In this document: piece after piece, positions 43,401 to 55,860 of the stretch
How positions within the stretch are numbered: position 1 is the first letter of the stretch
Layout: each line of letters opens with the position of its first letter
From: Himantopus leucocephalus
Taxonomy: Eukaryota > Chordata > Aves > Charadriiformes > Recurvirostridae
Reading direction: 5' to 3'
DNA: 64,000 nt
NCBI GenBank assembly: GCA_003993805.1
Contig: RSEF01000005.1
Span: forward strand, 41,595,215-41,659,214
The notes under the pieces: model-generated
What the model saw: only the letters and a program-made list of their open reading frames with translations
Databases searched by the model: none
What the model was told of the DNA's origin: nothing
Translations under genes and position numbers: made by a program

Positions 43401-46400
43401 CTCTTAGCTAACTGGAGAGAAATGACTACCCTTTTGTCCCCTGCCCTCTTCTGCCGGAACCCAGGGAAGATGAATTGGTCTGTTGACTCAGAGCAGAAGT
43501 AACTTGATAGTTGTGTGCTTCTCTGGAAAGCAACCGCACTGCCCTGTGCCCACGTCTTGTTATATGCTGGCTTCATTGCTCTGACAGCATGAAAGATGTT
43601 TGGTTTTGTTCCTAATGCTGTTATCATTTATCATCCTCTTGTAAAGCCAGAACCTGCTGCTCACCCGCCCTCCTTCTATGCCAGGTTTTCTGCTGCCCCT
43701 CCACTCCTGCCCTGGTAGGGAAACAGCTTGTATGCCAGAAACAAACTGTCTTCCACTGGGTACTAGAAAAGACACAGCATCCTTTCTGCTCCCTGAAGTG
43801 ACTGCTGTGACCAATGGTGATGGTTTGACTGGGTTTCAGCTCTTGGGCTTTGGAGGAGCAACTCCAGTCATGGAGGGGAGAGCTGATAGTAAGCTTATTT
43901 GATAGTTGATCTTTAGCCCATAGAGATGGTAGCTGGTCCTGAATCTACAGAACTCTTATACAGTTGGTGCCTGTGGAAGGGCATAAACATTCAAATGCTA
44001 GAGATGGAGAAAGGGATGCGGTGTGCAAAATCTCTACCCTTTAGCTCAGTGTAAGTCCCTCAAAGCTGCTTGGGCTATAGCATGCCTGTGTCAGAGCTGT
44101 GGAATATGTGGGGCTAGAACATAACTGAAAGAGCACCCTGCCGTCTTCTAGACATCTTGCATCCGTGTCCCACAATAATCCACAAGCAGCTCTCTAACTG
44201 CATATCAGAGGTCCATCAGTTTCTGTGGACAAGCTGAAATAACTCAGAAGCAAGCAGAAATACCTGTTGGGACTTGGAGATGACAGGATGAAGAAAGGAG
44301 ACTTAGCATTCACCCCTTCCTTCCCACTCGCAATGATTTCAGATAACAACAACCTGAAACTTGCAAAAATGTAGTTTGGACCTGGAGGTATGCAGCACGT
44401 TGCTACCATTTGTGGTGTAAACATGAACTGTGCCAAAGGATTTGTTTCTCCTCCCTTCCCTGTCTCACTCTTGGTTCAGCAGTAATGATGAGTCTCATCT
44501 CTAGAAGCCTATGAGCATTGTACTGTGTTTCTAGAAATACTGTGTATACCCTGCATGGGACTCCTCAGCCTGCTTGGAGAGTCAGGCTATAATGGTAAGA
44601 CTGCTTGCAGAAGGACCAACTTTGCTAGGCTTTTAATGATGTGAGCTCCTTTCTTGGGAGGACGGGGTCTGGTGTCCTCTTAGTGGTTTAGAGGTGTACG
44701 CATTACAAATCTGCAGCTGGGTTGGTGGCATGATCTCTGATTTCAAGCTCCTCATGGACCAGGTTGGCTTTACACTATTAGGTGTTTTCTAGGAGAGCAA
44801 AAGTTACACTACACTGGCTGGCATATCTGGACAATACTTCTCATACAAACTCTTTGTAGCGCTGTATTGCTTGCCAGGTGGAAGTGCAGTGCTGAGAATT
44901 GTTGCATTAAATCAGCTCCATAACACAGCATTAGCTTTGCTCTTGCTAGGCTCAGAAGGTTTGTGATAGGTATCGGACTCCAGTCAGAAGCCTGGTTTTG
45001 GTATCAAATCTTCCAGTAAGCAGAATGATCTCACTCCATGGGCAGGTCATCATCGTTTTCCTATGCATCTGCCAGAGCTGCCAGCATTAGACTCTTACTA
45101 TCCTTATTTATAGAGCAATATAAATGTTCTTTACAGATACATAAAAGAAAAGATTCCCACTCCACAAGGAGCTGACAGTAACTCAGATGTACAGGAGTCA
45201 TGGGACAGTAAGTCAAGTTATGAGAAGGGCAGACATGGTAGAAGAGGAGCTCAGGGCAGAAGTCTCTGCAACAGGAGGCTGTGAGAAGACGGAAACTATT
45301 GGCAACAATTTGGTGCAGGAAGCGGGTGTGGCTGATGTGGCCAAGGTGATCATGGGAGAAGCTAAGAGAAGGGGGCAAGGTAGAAGGCTCAGGAGTTGAC
45401 TCGGAAGCAAAAGGGGAAGTGTAGGCAGCAAAACTGCTATCAATGGATGGATGAAAAGCAACCTAACTAGCACTGCTCCATTCCTTTTCTGCTCCCAGCA
45501 CTGAGAAAATTGAGGACATCTGTGTCCTCCCCACTGTCCTTCTCCTACTGCTCTGGCTACTGAGAAAGAGAGGGAATGATGTTAATGACTATCATTAACA
45601 GTACTTACAGTTCATCTGCCAGGAAGGGATAAGGGCTGCACTTGCCAGAGAAGTTCACTTGCAGCTGGTACTACTCACTCCAGCCGGGGCCTTGCCGTCA
45701 TGGATTAGATAGAGATCACCAGCACCTGAAAACCATTCCCGTGCACTCACAGGTAACCCAGTGCTGGGACTTGGGCTGTCACATCGCCAGGCACTGGCTA
45801 TGGGCATTGCAGGGCTGCCACCATCAGCCTCGCAGAGCTGGCACGAGAATTATGGTGGTGTTTTCCTTGGTGACTGTCAGAGCCTTTGTGTAATGTGTCT
45901 CTCTGCTCCTTCATGACATGCTAAGAGAATCCTTGCATTGTTTTTCTCTGCAACTCTAGTTTCCACTGTCAGCTTGTGGGTCCCTAGGCTGGATGCAGAC
46001 CCCTGTTTTAGGTACATCTAAGCTTAACAGCAATGGAGTTGCTTTTTTTTACCTCTCTTATGGATCCATGTTCCCCTGTGAAGGGAGTTAGAGACTGCAA
46101 GTCAGCAATGTCTCCTGTCCAAGTCAGTGCATGTTGTCTTGTGCTGACCTTCCTCCACAAGTATGCTGGTGATTGTGGAAGAGGGCTGCAAGGTTTTGCT
46201 TTTTTATGTGTCTGTGGTAACGGGCAACAACTGCTAGACAGAAAGACACCCTTGTCCTCCCCCCTCGCCTACCCCTCTGCCTTTGTGCCCTGCTTGGGGC
46301 TAAGTACTTCTGTTGCCTTTTATTAATCTTCACCTGGGACAGCACTATCAGCGGCCCATCAGCGTTCAACATGCCCTCAGTCACGAGCGTTAACTCGATT

Positions 46401-48610
46401 AGGGCAGTGAGGAGTGACTTACAGGGGAAGCTCTTCTCCACAGGCAGTATTTGCATACAGTGATTGATGCTGATATGTCCTCTAAACACATCCACATTTT
46501 GCATTTTAAACAAAGCAATTGCTGTAGAACCGCTCCCTGTCACTCAGTGGGATTCCCAGCGCCAGCATAGGACATACCTTCCCTTTCTTAAAATGGCCTC
46601 TGTCTTTCCCAAAGAGGATGCTCAAGTGGGACGAAAAGAAGGTCACTGACTCCACCTTATGTTTGGAGGGGAAGAGACAAAAGCCTGATGTGTGTCTTGG
46701 CTTGTGAAGTTGCTTGTGACAGTTCTGGGCTGCATGGGCAGTGTCACACAGTCAACGGGCTTTCCACCAAGAAGGTCAAGCTTGAATGGGACACATAGTC
46801 TGAAGCCTCCCACATGTTTCCTTGAAACAGTCTTTCCTGGTCAGCTTTCAGGCTCAGGGTAGGCTCCCCCCATATTCACCAGTGTCTCTCTGTCTTGGGA
46901 ATACATGAGCTGGCTGGCACCCATGCAGCACTGAATATTATTTTTTTTTTTTACATTTCTTTTTCTATGAAAAAATGCCAGACTTCTATATGTGTGTATT
47001 AGCCACATGTATTATGCACATGTACAATATATGTTATATGTATATATTATGAGTGTATACACACATATATAAAAAAAATCCACCTTGCAAATTGTCCAAA
47101 GAAGCAAAGGATGCCACGCTTTCTTCCAGTTTCTACCGGGGATTTTATTGGCAGGACATGTCCAAATGAAGTTCTGATTTGGAGATCGTGTCCTGAGCCA
47201 TGTCTTCCTCTGAAGAGGAGAGTGTGCAAGGGAGGAAATGGGTGAGTTTAACTCCTATTTGAAGAAAGGGCAAACGGAACACACTTAAATCTCTGGTGAT
47301 GCTGCTGGTATTTACCACGGGAACACAGCTTGCTTTGCAAAGGCAGCAGTTGTTTTATCTTCTTTATTATAGCCTAAATGTTTCCTTTCTTTCAAAGCTA
47401 AGGGAAATTTGCCCAGAAAGTAACCCTCTTTGAACAGCAGCAGGGACTTATCTGTAATTTGGGCTGCAGGGTTCCTTGGAGCAAGCACTCAGTCCTCCCC
47501 TTTGTCCATGGAGTGCAGGGATCACTGAGGAGGTTAAATAAATAAAAACCATTTACATAACACTGCCCAGAGGTCCCAGAAAAAACATCTCCTAGAGGCT
47601 GCCAGTGCTCTTTGCCTTCCAGGTGCTCGTGTCTTGCTGCACTGTGAGGTCTTGACACTTTCAACAAAATTCAGAGGCCTGTTGGCACAGCGCTCTAGTG
47701 AGACCCAGAAAAGTTTTGCTTAGACTTAGTAGGAAACACCTGTTTTCACCCATTCCTTTCATTACTTTCTCATCTCTGTGCTTATCTCAGAGAACTTGTG
47801 ATGTACTGCTGGTTGCCCAGTTCATGTCTGAAAACTCTGTGGTTTTGCAAAGCTAGGCACTTCATTATTGGGCTGACGCTGTCTGGCTCCGTAGACGTGG
47901 GAGCTCCATGTAGAAGGTGGCCCTTTCATCTCCTGCCACACCATATTAATTTTGCCAATGTGACAAGCTCAGCTTTGCAAAAATAACATATTGCCCACGT
48001 CTTGTTCTATTTAATATTGTATTCAAATGGTCCAAGTGCTCAGTGACGTGGGCTGGGGGAAACAGCTCCGCAGACTTCTTTGTCACTTGACTGGCAGCTG
48101 GCTTCCAGAAGTAATTATAGCTGTTCAGTGCCGTGGTACACCAACCCCCTTGGGGATTAGTGAGGCATCAGGTGCATGGTGAGTCAGAGGCAAGAACAGA
48201 GATGCTCCAGTTCCCAGGCCATAAAGGCCATAAGCTTTATAAACCCTAATGTCTACTTGGACTTGGTACTAAAGTAAAAAGGAAGCATTGCAGTGACCCT
48301 GCAGAGGGTATTCTAATTTTCCAGAAATCCAAACAGGGAAATGTAGACCCTAGGAGTTTGAAAGTGAATTGCATTGCCATCGTGTGGATGCATGGAAACT
48401 AATGTCTGCTCAGAAAAATTCTGGGACCTCTCTTAGAAAGGAAAACAAAATCATGATATCCATGAAAGTTGTTAAGTCAGAGTGTTTAACAAAATGTGGA
48501 GTGAAATTATAATAACAATTTAACTACGGTAGCGTCCAAGTAAACACTGAAGTTAGTTTGATCAAAGTGATATGGGTAATTAGTATGAATTATAGTCTAA
48601 TGTGTTCATT

Positions 48611-48632
48611 AATGTCACTACTTAGTGACATT
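48611..48632. repeat. Perfect 9-bp inverted repeat with 4-bp loop
   Basis: AATGTCACT, loop ACTT, AGTGACATT form a perfect hairpin in DNA or RNA. It lies inside an AT-rich, possibly conserved stretch. Confidence 0.8.
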
Positions 48633-51600
48633 TGGTGTTTACAGAATTAGGTCTTAGAAACATTAAGTACTTAGGAAATGAATATGCAAAATATATAAAG
48701 TAGTACAGGACCAGCATGATTCTTTGGTGCCTTCTTCAGGGTGGTGTTTCCAGACACCAGACTGGATAAAGAGGTATTAGGTAAAATCCTATCTGCTCTG
48801 CTTGAACAATAAAAACTGTTAAAACTGGTAACTCGTTAAGTTTCTACTTAAGTAAACGTGATTTTCTGTAGTAATTACAGTACCAGAAACAAACCTGCCA
48901 AAGTAATGAGTGTTAATTAGGCTCTATGTAATCTTAAACTAATCTAAGTCAATAATTACTAGGCAAGGTAGGTTTGCAAATATTCATGGTGTAATGATCT
49001 AAACAGAAGAAGTGAAACTGTAATAGTGTCTGCCTGTGCACCTTTAAGGCATGTCAGCTGCAGGCTGGGTGTGCCTCCAGCATAGGTTTTTGTGGGACAT
49101 ACACCAGAGCTTCTGTGTTTTCTGATTGGGGTCCCTCTGCCTTTAGCCTCTGATGTTTCCCCACACTTAGGAACCCAGACACATTGCCTGGCTGTCCCAG
49201 AAGAAATGCATGCTGGATTCTGTCTGCTTCAGGCTCCCCTGCTCCTAGTTCTTTGAGTGGAGTTTACTCTGTATTTATCCCCTGTTTCGCTCCTGGCTTG
49301 TCACATCCTGGCTATATTCTCAATAGCCTGGCCATACTGTGGCCAGCATCTTTCATAGGTCGCTGCTTTGTCCCCACTACTTGTTCAGAAAAAGGAATTG
49401 TGCTGCAATATAAAAGAAAATCCTGAATCAGTGGGGACAGGGGTGGGGTGGATGGGAATGCTTATTTCCAGGGAAAGAGTTTCCAGGCACAGAGCCAAGA
49501 CTCGTTTCCAGATCTTGCTAAGGAAACCAAAGAGATCACCTGGCCTTTTGTTCCATCCTAAGGCTCCATCTGGATCAGGCATCACATAAGGGTTCATGTA
49601 GAAAATTCTAAACGTTCTTACAGGCTGTTGCATGGTCTTCACGTGGTAAAGCCTAGTTTGCAGTAGTTTAAGTAATTAGCCTCCTAGAATATATAGTTCT
49701 CATCTGATAAGGTTGGGACAAGTGAGGGACCAGTGCTGGATCACTAGGACATCAGGTATGATTTCTGCTATTCTTGCTTTCCTCTGTAGTACCCACAACA
49801 GCAATACAGTTATTACATGAATAAATACAAATATTTTGCTTATGCATTTTTTTCCCGGGACAGAATTAGGTGGAATGGGGGAGGATGAAAAGCGATTTTT
49901 CTGCAGAGCATAGCCAAATGTGTAAAAAGCAACGAGGAATGATCTAAGCAGAAGACGTCAGAAGAATCAGCAAGACTTTTAAGGTACTGAGGAGCAGTGG
50001 AAAGAGGGCAAGGACACTGGAGCAAAACTAAATGAATTCTTTGTGCCAGTCCTTTCATGTGATTCTAATTTTACTTGATAATTCAACCAATTTACCTGAT
50101 TCAAAGTAAAGCTCAGTGGTCTGTGACTTCCCAGATCACCCTATATTCCTTTTTTAGAACAACTTACAGCATTTGCTACCCTTCATTACTCCAGTAGAAC
50201 AGCTGATTTTAATGAGAGAATTCATGTTTTTAGCAGCTCAGCCACTTCTATCCCAAACCCCTACAGATCTCTTGGATGTACGTGGTACACAGTGCTGCTC
50301 ATTGGTTATTCTTTAGCAGTTTGTTTCAGTGTCTGCCCTCCTGACACTTCAGTCTCAGAAGGTGTCTCATCTTCATTACTTGGAAAGGGTGATTCTAGGA
50401 GAGAGGTCTGGCACAGAGAAACACTGTCTTTTGATGTCTGGGTAAGTACTTGCCGTTAAGGCCTGCTTCTCCAAGAGAGACTTTCTTGTGTGATGCAGCG
50501 ACACTTGTAGCCATCCCTTTTTCCAGTAAAGAGGCGCACTAGGAACACACAAACATGGGAGCAGGAGGGACCCTGTAGCTCACACAAGGGTATAAAGGTT
50601 GAGCTGTGTTTCAAAGGTAACTGTAGCTTTTGCTGCTCTATCTCCTGCTGGGAAGCAGTCCCAGAACTTCCTTACTCTGAATATAATGCCCCTCATTCCC
50701 TCTGCTTTGGATTCTTTGCTCCCGGCTATCAAAACCCAGATTTGGGGTAATAGGTTGAATTTTGCTTCTCAGCCAAAGAGATGATGATTCCCAGGGAGCA
50801 GAGCATGCAGTGAGGATATGGGGAAATCTCTTGCTGATGGGAAAAATATCTTTCAGATTTTCTGTTGGCTTTGAAGAGTGCTGGGCTCTGCCTGCCTTAT
50901 TCAGATGGACTTTTCTCATCCTGCTCAATATTACTGTCCCATCTGGAAATACAGAATATGCACTAAAAACATAAGAGCTGCCTGTTACCACCCCCCACCC
51001 CCATATGTGGGAGTCTGATCAAGCTTCATTGATGTCTTCAGGAAGTCTTCAGCCTCATTGACGCTGAAGCTCTGAACTGACACATTCTCCCTTTTGCTAT
51101 GTATTTTTTCTTCCCTTTCATTTCCTGCATCTACTAGCAAACCAGGAGAAATCATCCAAGAGTCACTCTAGGAAGGGGAGGAACAGAGCTATTGAGGGCT
51201 AGGGTGAGGAACAAGGTGACATTAGTGTTTTCCATTGTTAGTGGTTGCTTCTCTCCTTTTTTGCCAGGAGCATGTTGGCCTCCCATTTGCGTACTGCTTT
51301 CTCACTGATGCAAGTGTTGATGGGTGAAGGTAGGGTAAAAATCTTCATGTCTATGTCATGGTTTTCTGCCAGGCTGATGAATGGGAAACAGGCAGTAAAG
51401 CTAGTTATGCCAACTAGTCAAGGAGCAAACTGTACCATGTTTTCTTATCTTTGTCCTGTTTCTCTCACTCTTTTCTCCTTGAAAGCTCAAAACACATCTG
51501 AGCACAAAAGCAGGAGCCTTCCTAGTCATGAAAAATGATCCAGCAGAAATAAGTGGTACCTATGGTGTGGACTGGTAGGGAAATAATAATACTATGCCCA

Positions 51601-54600
51601 CATGTCCCCCCTCCCATTAAGAAGTGGATGTTGGGGACTGTGAAGGGAGAAGTGTAACAGAAGAGAGATTATTTTTTTAACCTGCTTAGCAGCAGTAACT
51701 GTGAAGCATAAAGCTAACTGCAAAGGGTGTTTCACTCCTCATCCAAGTCTGAACCACAGAGATGCTGCTTAATGTTCCTTTTGTGTTACCACTATATAGT
51801 ATTTTTTCTCTCCTTTTTGTTTCGGAGGTACTACATGTTCCCAGCTTGCTATGTAGCTAGTTACCTGATGAGTGCTCACAGAAAAGATGATTGTCTCATT
51901 TCTTAATCATGGCTGGGAAGTCACCAAGACAATTTCGTGAAGGACATCTAGCCAGCTCTGCTCACTTTGTTAAGCACTGTCCCACCACAAGTTAGCCCCT
52001 CTCCCTTGGCATATCACAGCTGAATTTCAGCTACTCATAGACTTAGCCCAGACAGTTTCTGTTACAGTTTTGGTTTTTGACTCTTTTGATCTTTGAAAAG
52101 AGTAATGCTTATCTGCCAGATGAACAATTCAGGCTGTGGAGGTTGCAGGGCCAGACTCAGTGAAAAAGGCATTTGCTGTGATGGCCTGTGTGAGAATAAA
52201 TGTAACAGCAGAGTATGGAACCTGGTACCAACAAGGTTACAGTGTTTGTACTTAGCATGGCATCTCACTGACAACCTGGAGGTAATTTATTTATTCCTTG
52301 CCGTGGGATAAATAACATGCACAGCTCTCAAGCAGCTGTAGGTAGCCTAGTGCTAACATTGTTTGTGAGAATGTCCAGAGAATTGACAGGAGCAACTTAG
52401 CAACATGCTCTGGGACACACAGCAATCACAAAGTCCTGAACAAGTCATTGATGCCCCCTTTTGTGGACATGTTCCATTTGAAAAGCAAAAAACAAACACA
52501 GTCCTCAAGTCCTGGTCCAAGCTGATTCCGCCAATGCAGTGATTAATTCTCCCAGAATTTGAGAGGTCCCAGGCATCACTTAGCTGAGGTTTCAGCCACT
52601 TTGTAGGATATATTTATTTGCTACATTGCACCTGCTTTATGTGCACAGAACAAAAAGGAGACTCCTTCCTGAAATGCTTGCAGTGGGCAATGGGTGGCAG
52701 AAGGAAGTGCGGCTCAGCGTGCTGGGCAGCAGGGTAACCCAGCTGCAGCCTCTCTTACAGAGTTCAGAATACACTCAGGGTATGAAGCTTTTCCTCTCAC
52801 ACAGCTTTACTCTGCCTGCAGCACAGGCTGGCAGGCCCAGGGCACATCTGCAATATGGGGTCACATTTCCTTTTCTATCAATTACGTTTTTACATATGAT
52901 TTTCACAATTATGATAATAACTTTATCATTTGTGTAATCCCCAAATATTTTGTTTGCCTGTCTACTGAGGTTTTGTTTATCCCTTGCTCATTTACAGCTG
53001 ACAGAGTACACAGGTCCTAAGGTAGTCCAGGAATTTTCTTTTTCATTTGAAAAGGTAAGGTGGCCTCTTGATTCACAGAAGTTGAGAAACAGAGCTCAAT
53101 GTATGTCCAGGCTTTGTTCTCTCTTCTTGACTATGTGTTTCTCTCACGATTACATTTCTAGGCACATTTAGAAGTTGTTTATGATTTATTTGTAAAACAT
53201 TTTTATTTTCTGTGGTCACTGAATATGAATGTGGTGGTGTTTCTGTAATTGCTGTAGCTTGATTTGGGTTAATAACTATTTTGTCAAGTGAAGACAGTAT
53301 CATGGCAATGCAGCTTTTCTAGTTCAGCGCTGGCAACACCACGCATTGCTACGTACTACCCTGCTGCATGGCCTTGCGGGCTTATGCAGGCAGGAGTTTG
53401 AGGTTCTCGTGCGTTGTCCAGTGGAGCCTGGGGTGAGCGTGGTGTTTCACTGGTTTGGCATAGTTTGTCTAATTAACTAGAGCTGCCACAGAAGCTGCTG
53501 TGATCTGGTCTAAGTGTGGAATGTGTCTCAGGCCTGTACTTCATTTCTGTCTGTAAATATAAGCTTGAGAATGAAGGGTAAGGATAACCTGGCCCAAATG
53601 CCAGTAAGGGTCATTTTGCAAATGTGCTGCTGTAGCCCTCCCCTTGGTTGGTGTCACTTCAGTGGCACTGTATTCCTTGCAGAACTGGAAAGCCAGGACG
53701 TCATAGCAGAGCCTCAGCAATGGGAAACAATAAACATTGTTAATTGGGGTGATCCTCCTTTCGAGTGGAAGGTATCCAGAACAGCGCGCTGGCTGCTATC
53801 CACGGAGCCCTTGTTTTTAAGGGAAGTGGACCAGTCTATCCCATAAGCAGTTTGGAGCAGCTCAGTGTGGTCGGCTGCCACAGGGGACTGAACATTCACT
53901 GATGGCCTCCCCACCCACGTGGGCAGTGTGCCAGAAACAGGACAGGAGGAGGGAGACAGGAGAAAGAGAGACTATCACAGTAGTGAAGAAATAAAAACAT
54001 ACCAAAGATTAACCAGGAAAACAGGCTGGACAATAGCAGGTGCCTCATCACGAGAAATCATAATATTGTGGTGGAAAGAAGAAATGCATAGAAGCAGCAG
54101 TAGTGATTTAGGATTTTCTGCAGCTAGAAAAAGTGAGTCTGAGCTAGAAGTGCTCAAGGCAGTGGCAGAGCTGGGGATGGCACCCTGAAAAGCTGATGCC
54201 TATGCTAATGCTGTTCCCATAAGCATCGCTCCCTTAGGACACTGCTGAATTTTTATGATGTGATGACAAAAACAATGGGGGAAATAAGTGATTACCCCAG
54301 GCTTGGTTACAAGGGTTCAATAAATTGAAAAATAACTGATGAAATTGTACTGCTTAAGTCTGACCCAAAGGATTGTTGATTTGCAGTAGCATTAACCACT
54401 GACAAAAATATAAACAAGAGTTTGGTTAACGTGTTTGAATTTAATAGTGTAAATGGTAATAGAAAATTACTTGCAGCACTGACTGCTTTCAGTATTGCGA
54501 TGGAAAAGAATTTACAATGCTGGAAATGTAATTATTGAAGGTGATTATTATTTTGGCTTCAGTTAAATCATTTCCCTTCCAAATATAACATTCTTCACTC

Positions 54601-55744
54601 CAATGAGATTATTCATAACTTATGTACTGCACTTGACTTAATTGGCATATGGTGTAAATTAACCCCTCTCAAAAACATGATTTATGTGCTTTGTTCTAAC
54701 CGATCTATTAAATGCAGTCTTGTTTTGTGTTGATTCTTGCCAATTTGGGCAAAGTGATTTCAGTTTGCTCTGTCCTGGCTTCTCCTTATCTGATCACTGC
54801 CCTGCCTTTTATTATTCAACAACTGCAGTTACATCAGGGATGTGTGATAATGCTTATTGAAAATGTAATGCCAGTTTCTTGAAATCAGAGAACAAAAATA
54901 TATAATAATTTCATTCACCAAAATAATGCAGATGATTTTGAGACCTTTTATAGAATGGTCAACATGCTGATTTTAAGCATTCAGAAAGCAAGAGTTTGTT
55001 ATTTCTGAAGTAAGCAAGCTGGGATTTCTGAACAGAAATCAGCTTCTTACTGTGCAATAGGAAGGAATAAATTAAAAAAAATCTCTTATTCAATACATCA
55101 AGGAATGCATTTAAATCTCCTGTTTTTAAAACACTTATTTGTGTTATAATAAAAGGATTCTATCAGAGAAAGGCCAAGGTGCCTTTTTAGTTTCCTCTGT
55201 TTCAGGTGGATGAAAAAGATCTATTGGGGAAAAGGTCGCATCCATCTAAAGGAGGAAGGATTCCAATATGCTGTTGTTCTTATTGTTAGGAAAATATGGC
55301 TTAAATAGGCTAATCTTGTTTCTAAGCTTTTTCGAAGGTAAATGTGAACTCCAGTAGCGCTGTGAGTGAAAGCATAACCGAGAGATGCAATGAGCGTGTA
55401 TGTGCGTAGGTAGGTACAGAAAGAGAGGTCTAGATCTGTCTTTGGATCTCGGATAGGGACGAGGTTTTTGTACTTGTCTTTAAAGCATCAAGATCAAGTG
55501 GTGGAAGGCAGCCATTTGCCTTTCTCATTATCACATTTTCCTAACTTCATTGGTGCAGTGTGTACCTGGTGAAGGGGTAAGGCTGGCAGCTCTACTACCT
55601 CCCTGAAAAGAAATGACTGGGGGGGAAATCAGGAGACAGAGAAGATTGTGAATGGTAGGGAAAAGTGAGCAGGGACTGTTTGGTTTGCCTTCTAATACAA
55701 GCTGTAGGAGCATGAAATAGGATGAGCTGATGGCATATTCAGAA

Positions 55745-55860
55745 CAGGCAAAGGACATAGTTCTTTGACCACTGGCCCATGGAACTCATTGCTGCAGGGT
55801 GCTGCAGGGGCTGAACACTTGTTGTGGTTGAAAATGGGACTGGAGAAATTAATGTAAGAA
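55745..55860 (+). repeat. Possible old CR1/L2-type LINE 3' fragment
   Basis: CCATGGAACTCATTGCTGCA followed by GGGTGCTGCAGGGGCTGAA resembles the TGGAACTCATTGCCRCAGGATG motif near the 3' end of old sauropsid LINEs. It is short and diverged. Confidence 0.4.

Larger units (their letters stand above)
39231..55744. other. Gene desert with several AT-rich candidate regulatory stretches
   Basis: No coding exon or RNA gene was recognised in 16.5 kb. Stretches that look less random than their surroundings are 39340-39520, 46310-46580, 48480-49040 and 54240-54990, which are rich in TAAT, ATTA or AATTA cores and low in repeats. A 20-bp tandem pair lies at 40420-40459, and an AT/TG-rich simple run at 46985-47070. 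The position downstream of ESRRB fits long-range regulatory DNA, but nothing here proves it. Confidence 0.4.

Noticed and set aside
45100..45200. A segment like CCACTCCACAAGGAGCTGACAG that recalls an interspersed-repeat motif
   Set aside because: It is too short and diverged to assign a family or boundaries by eye.
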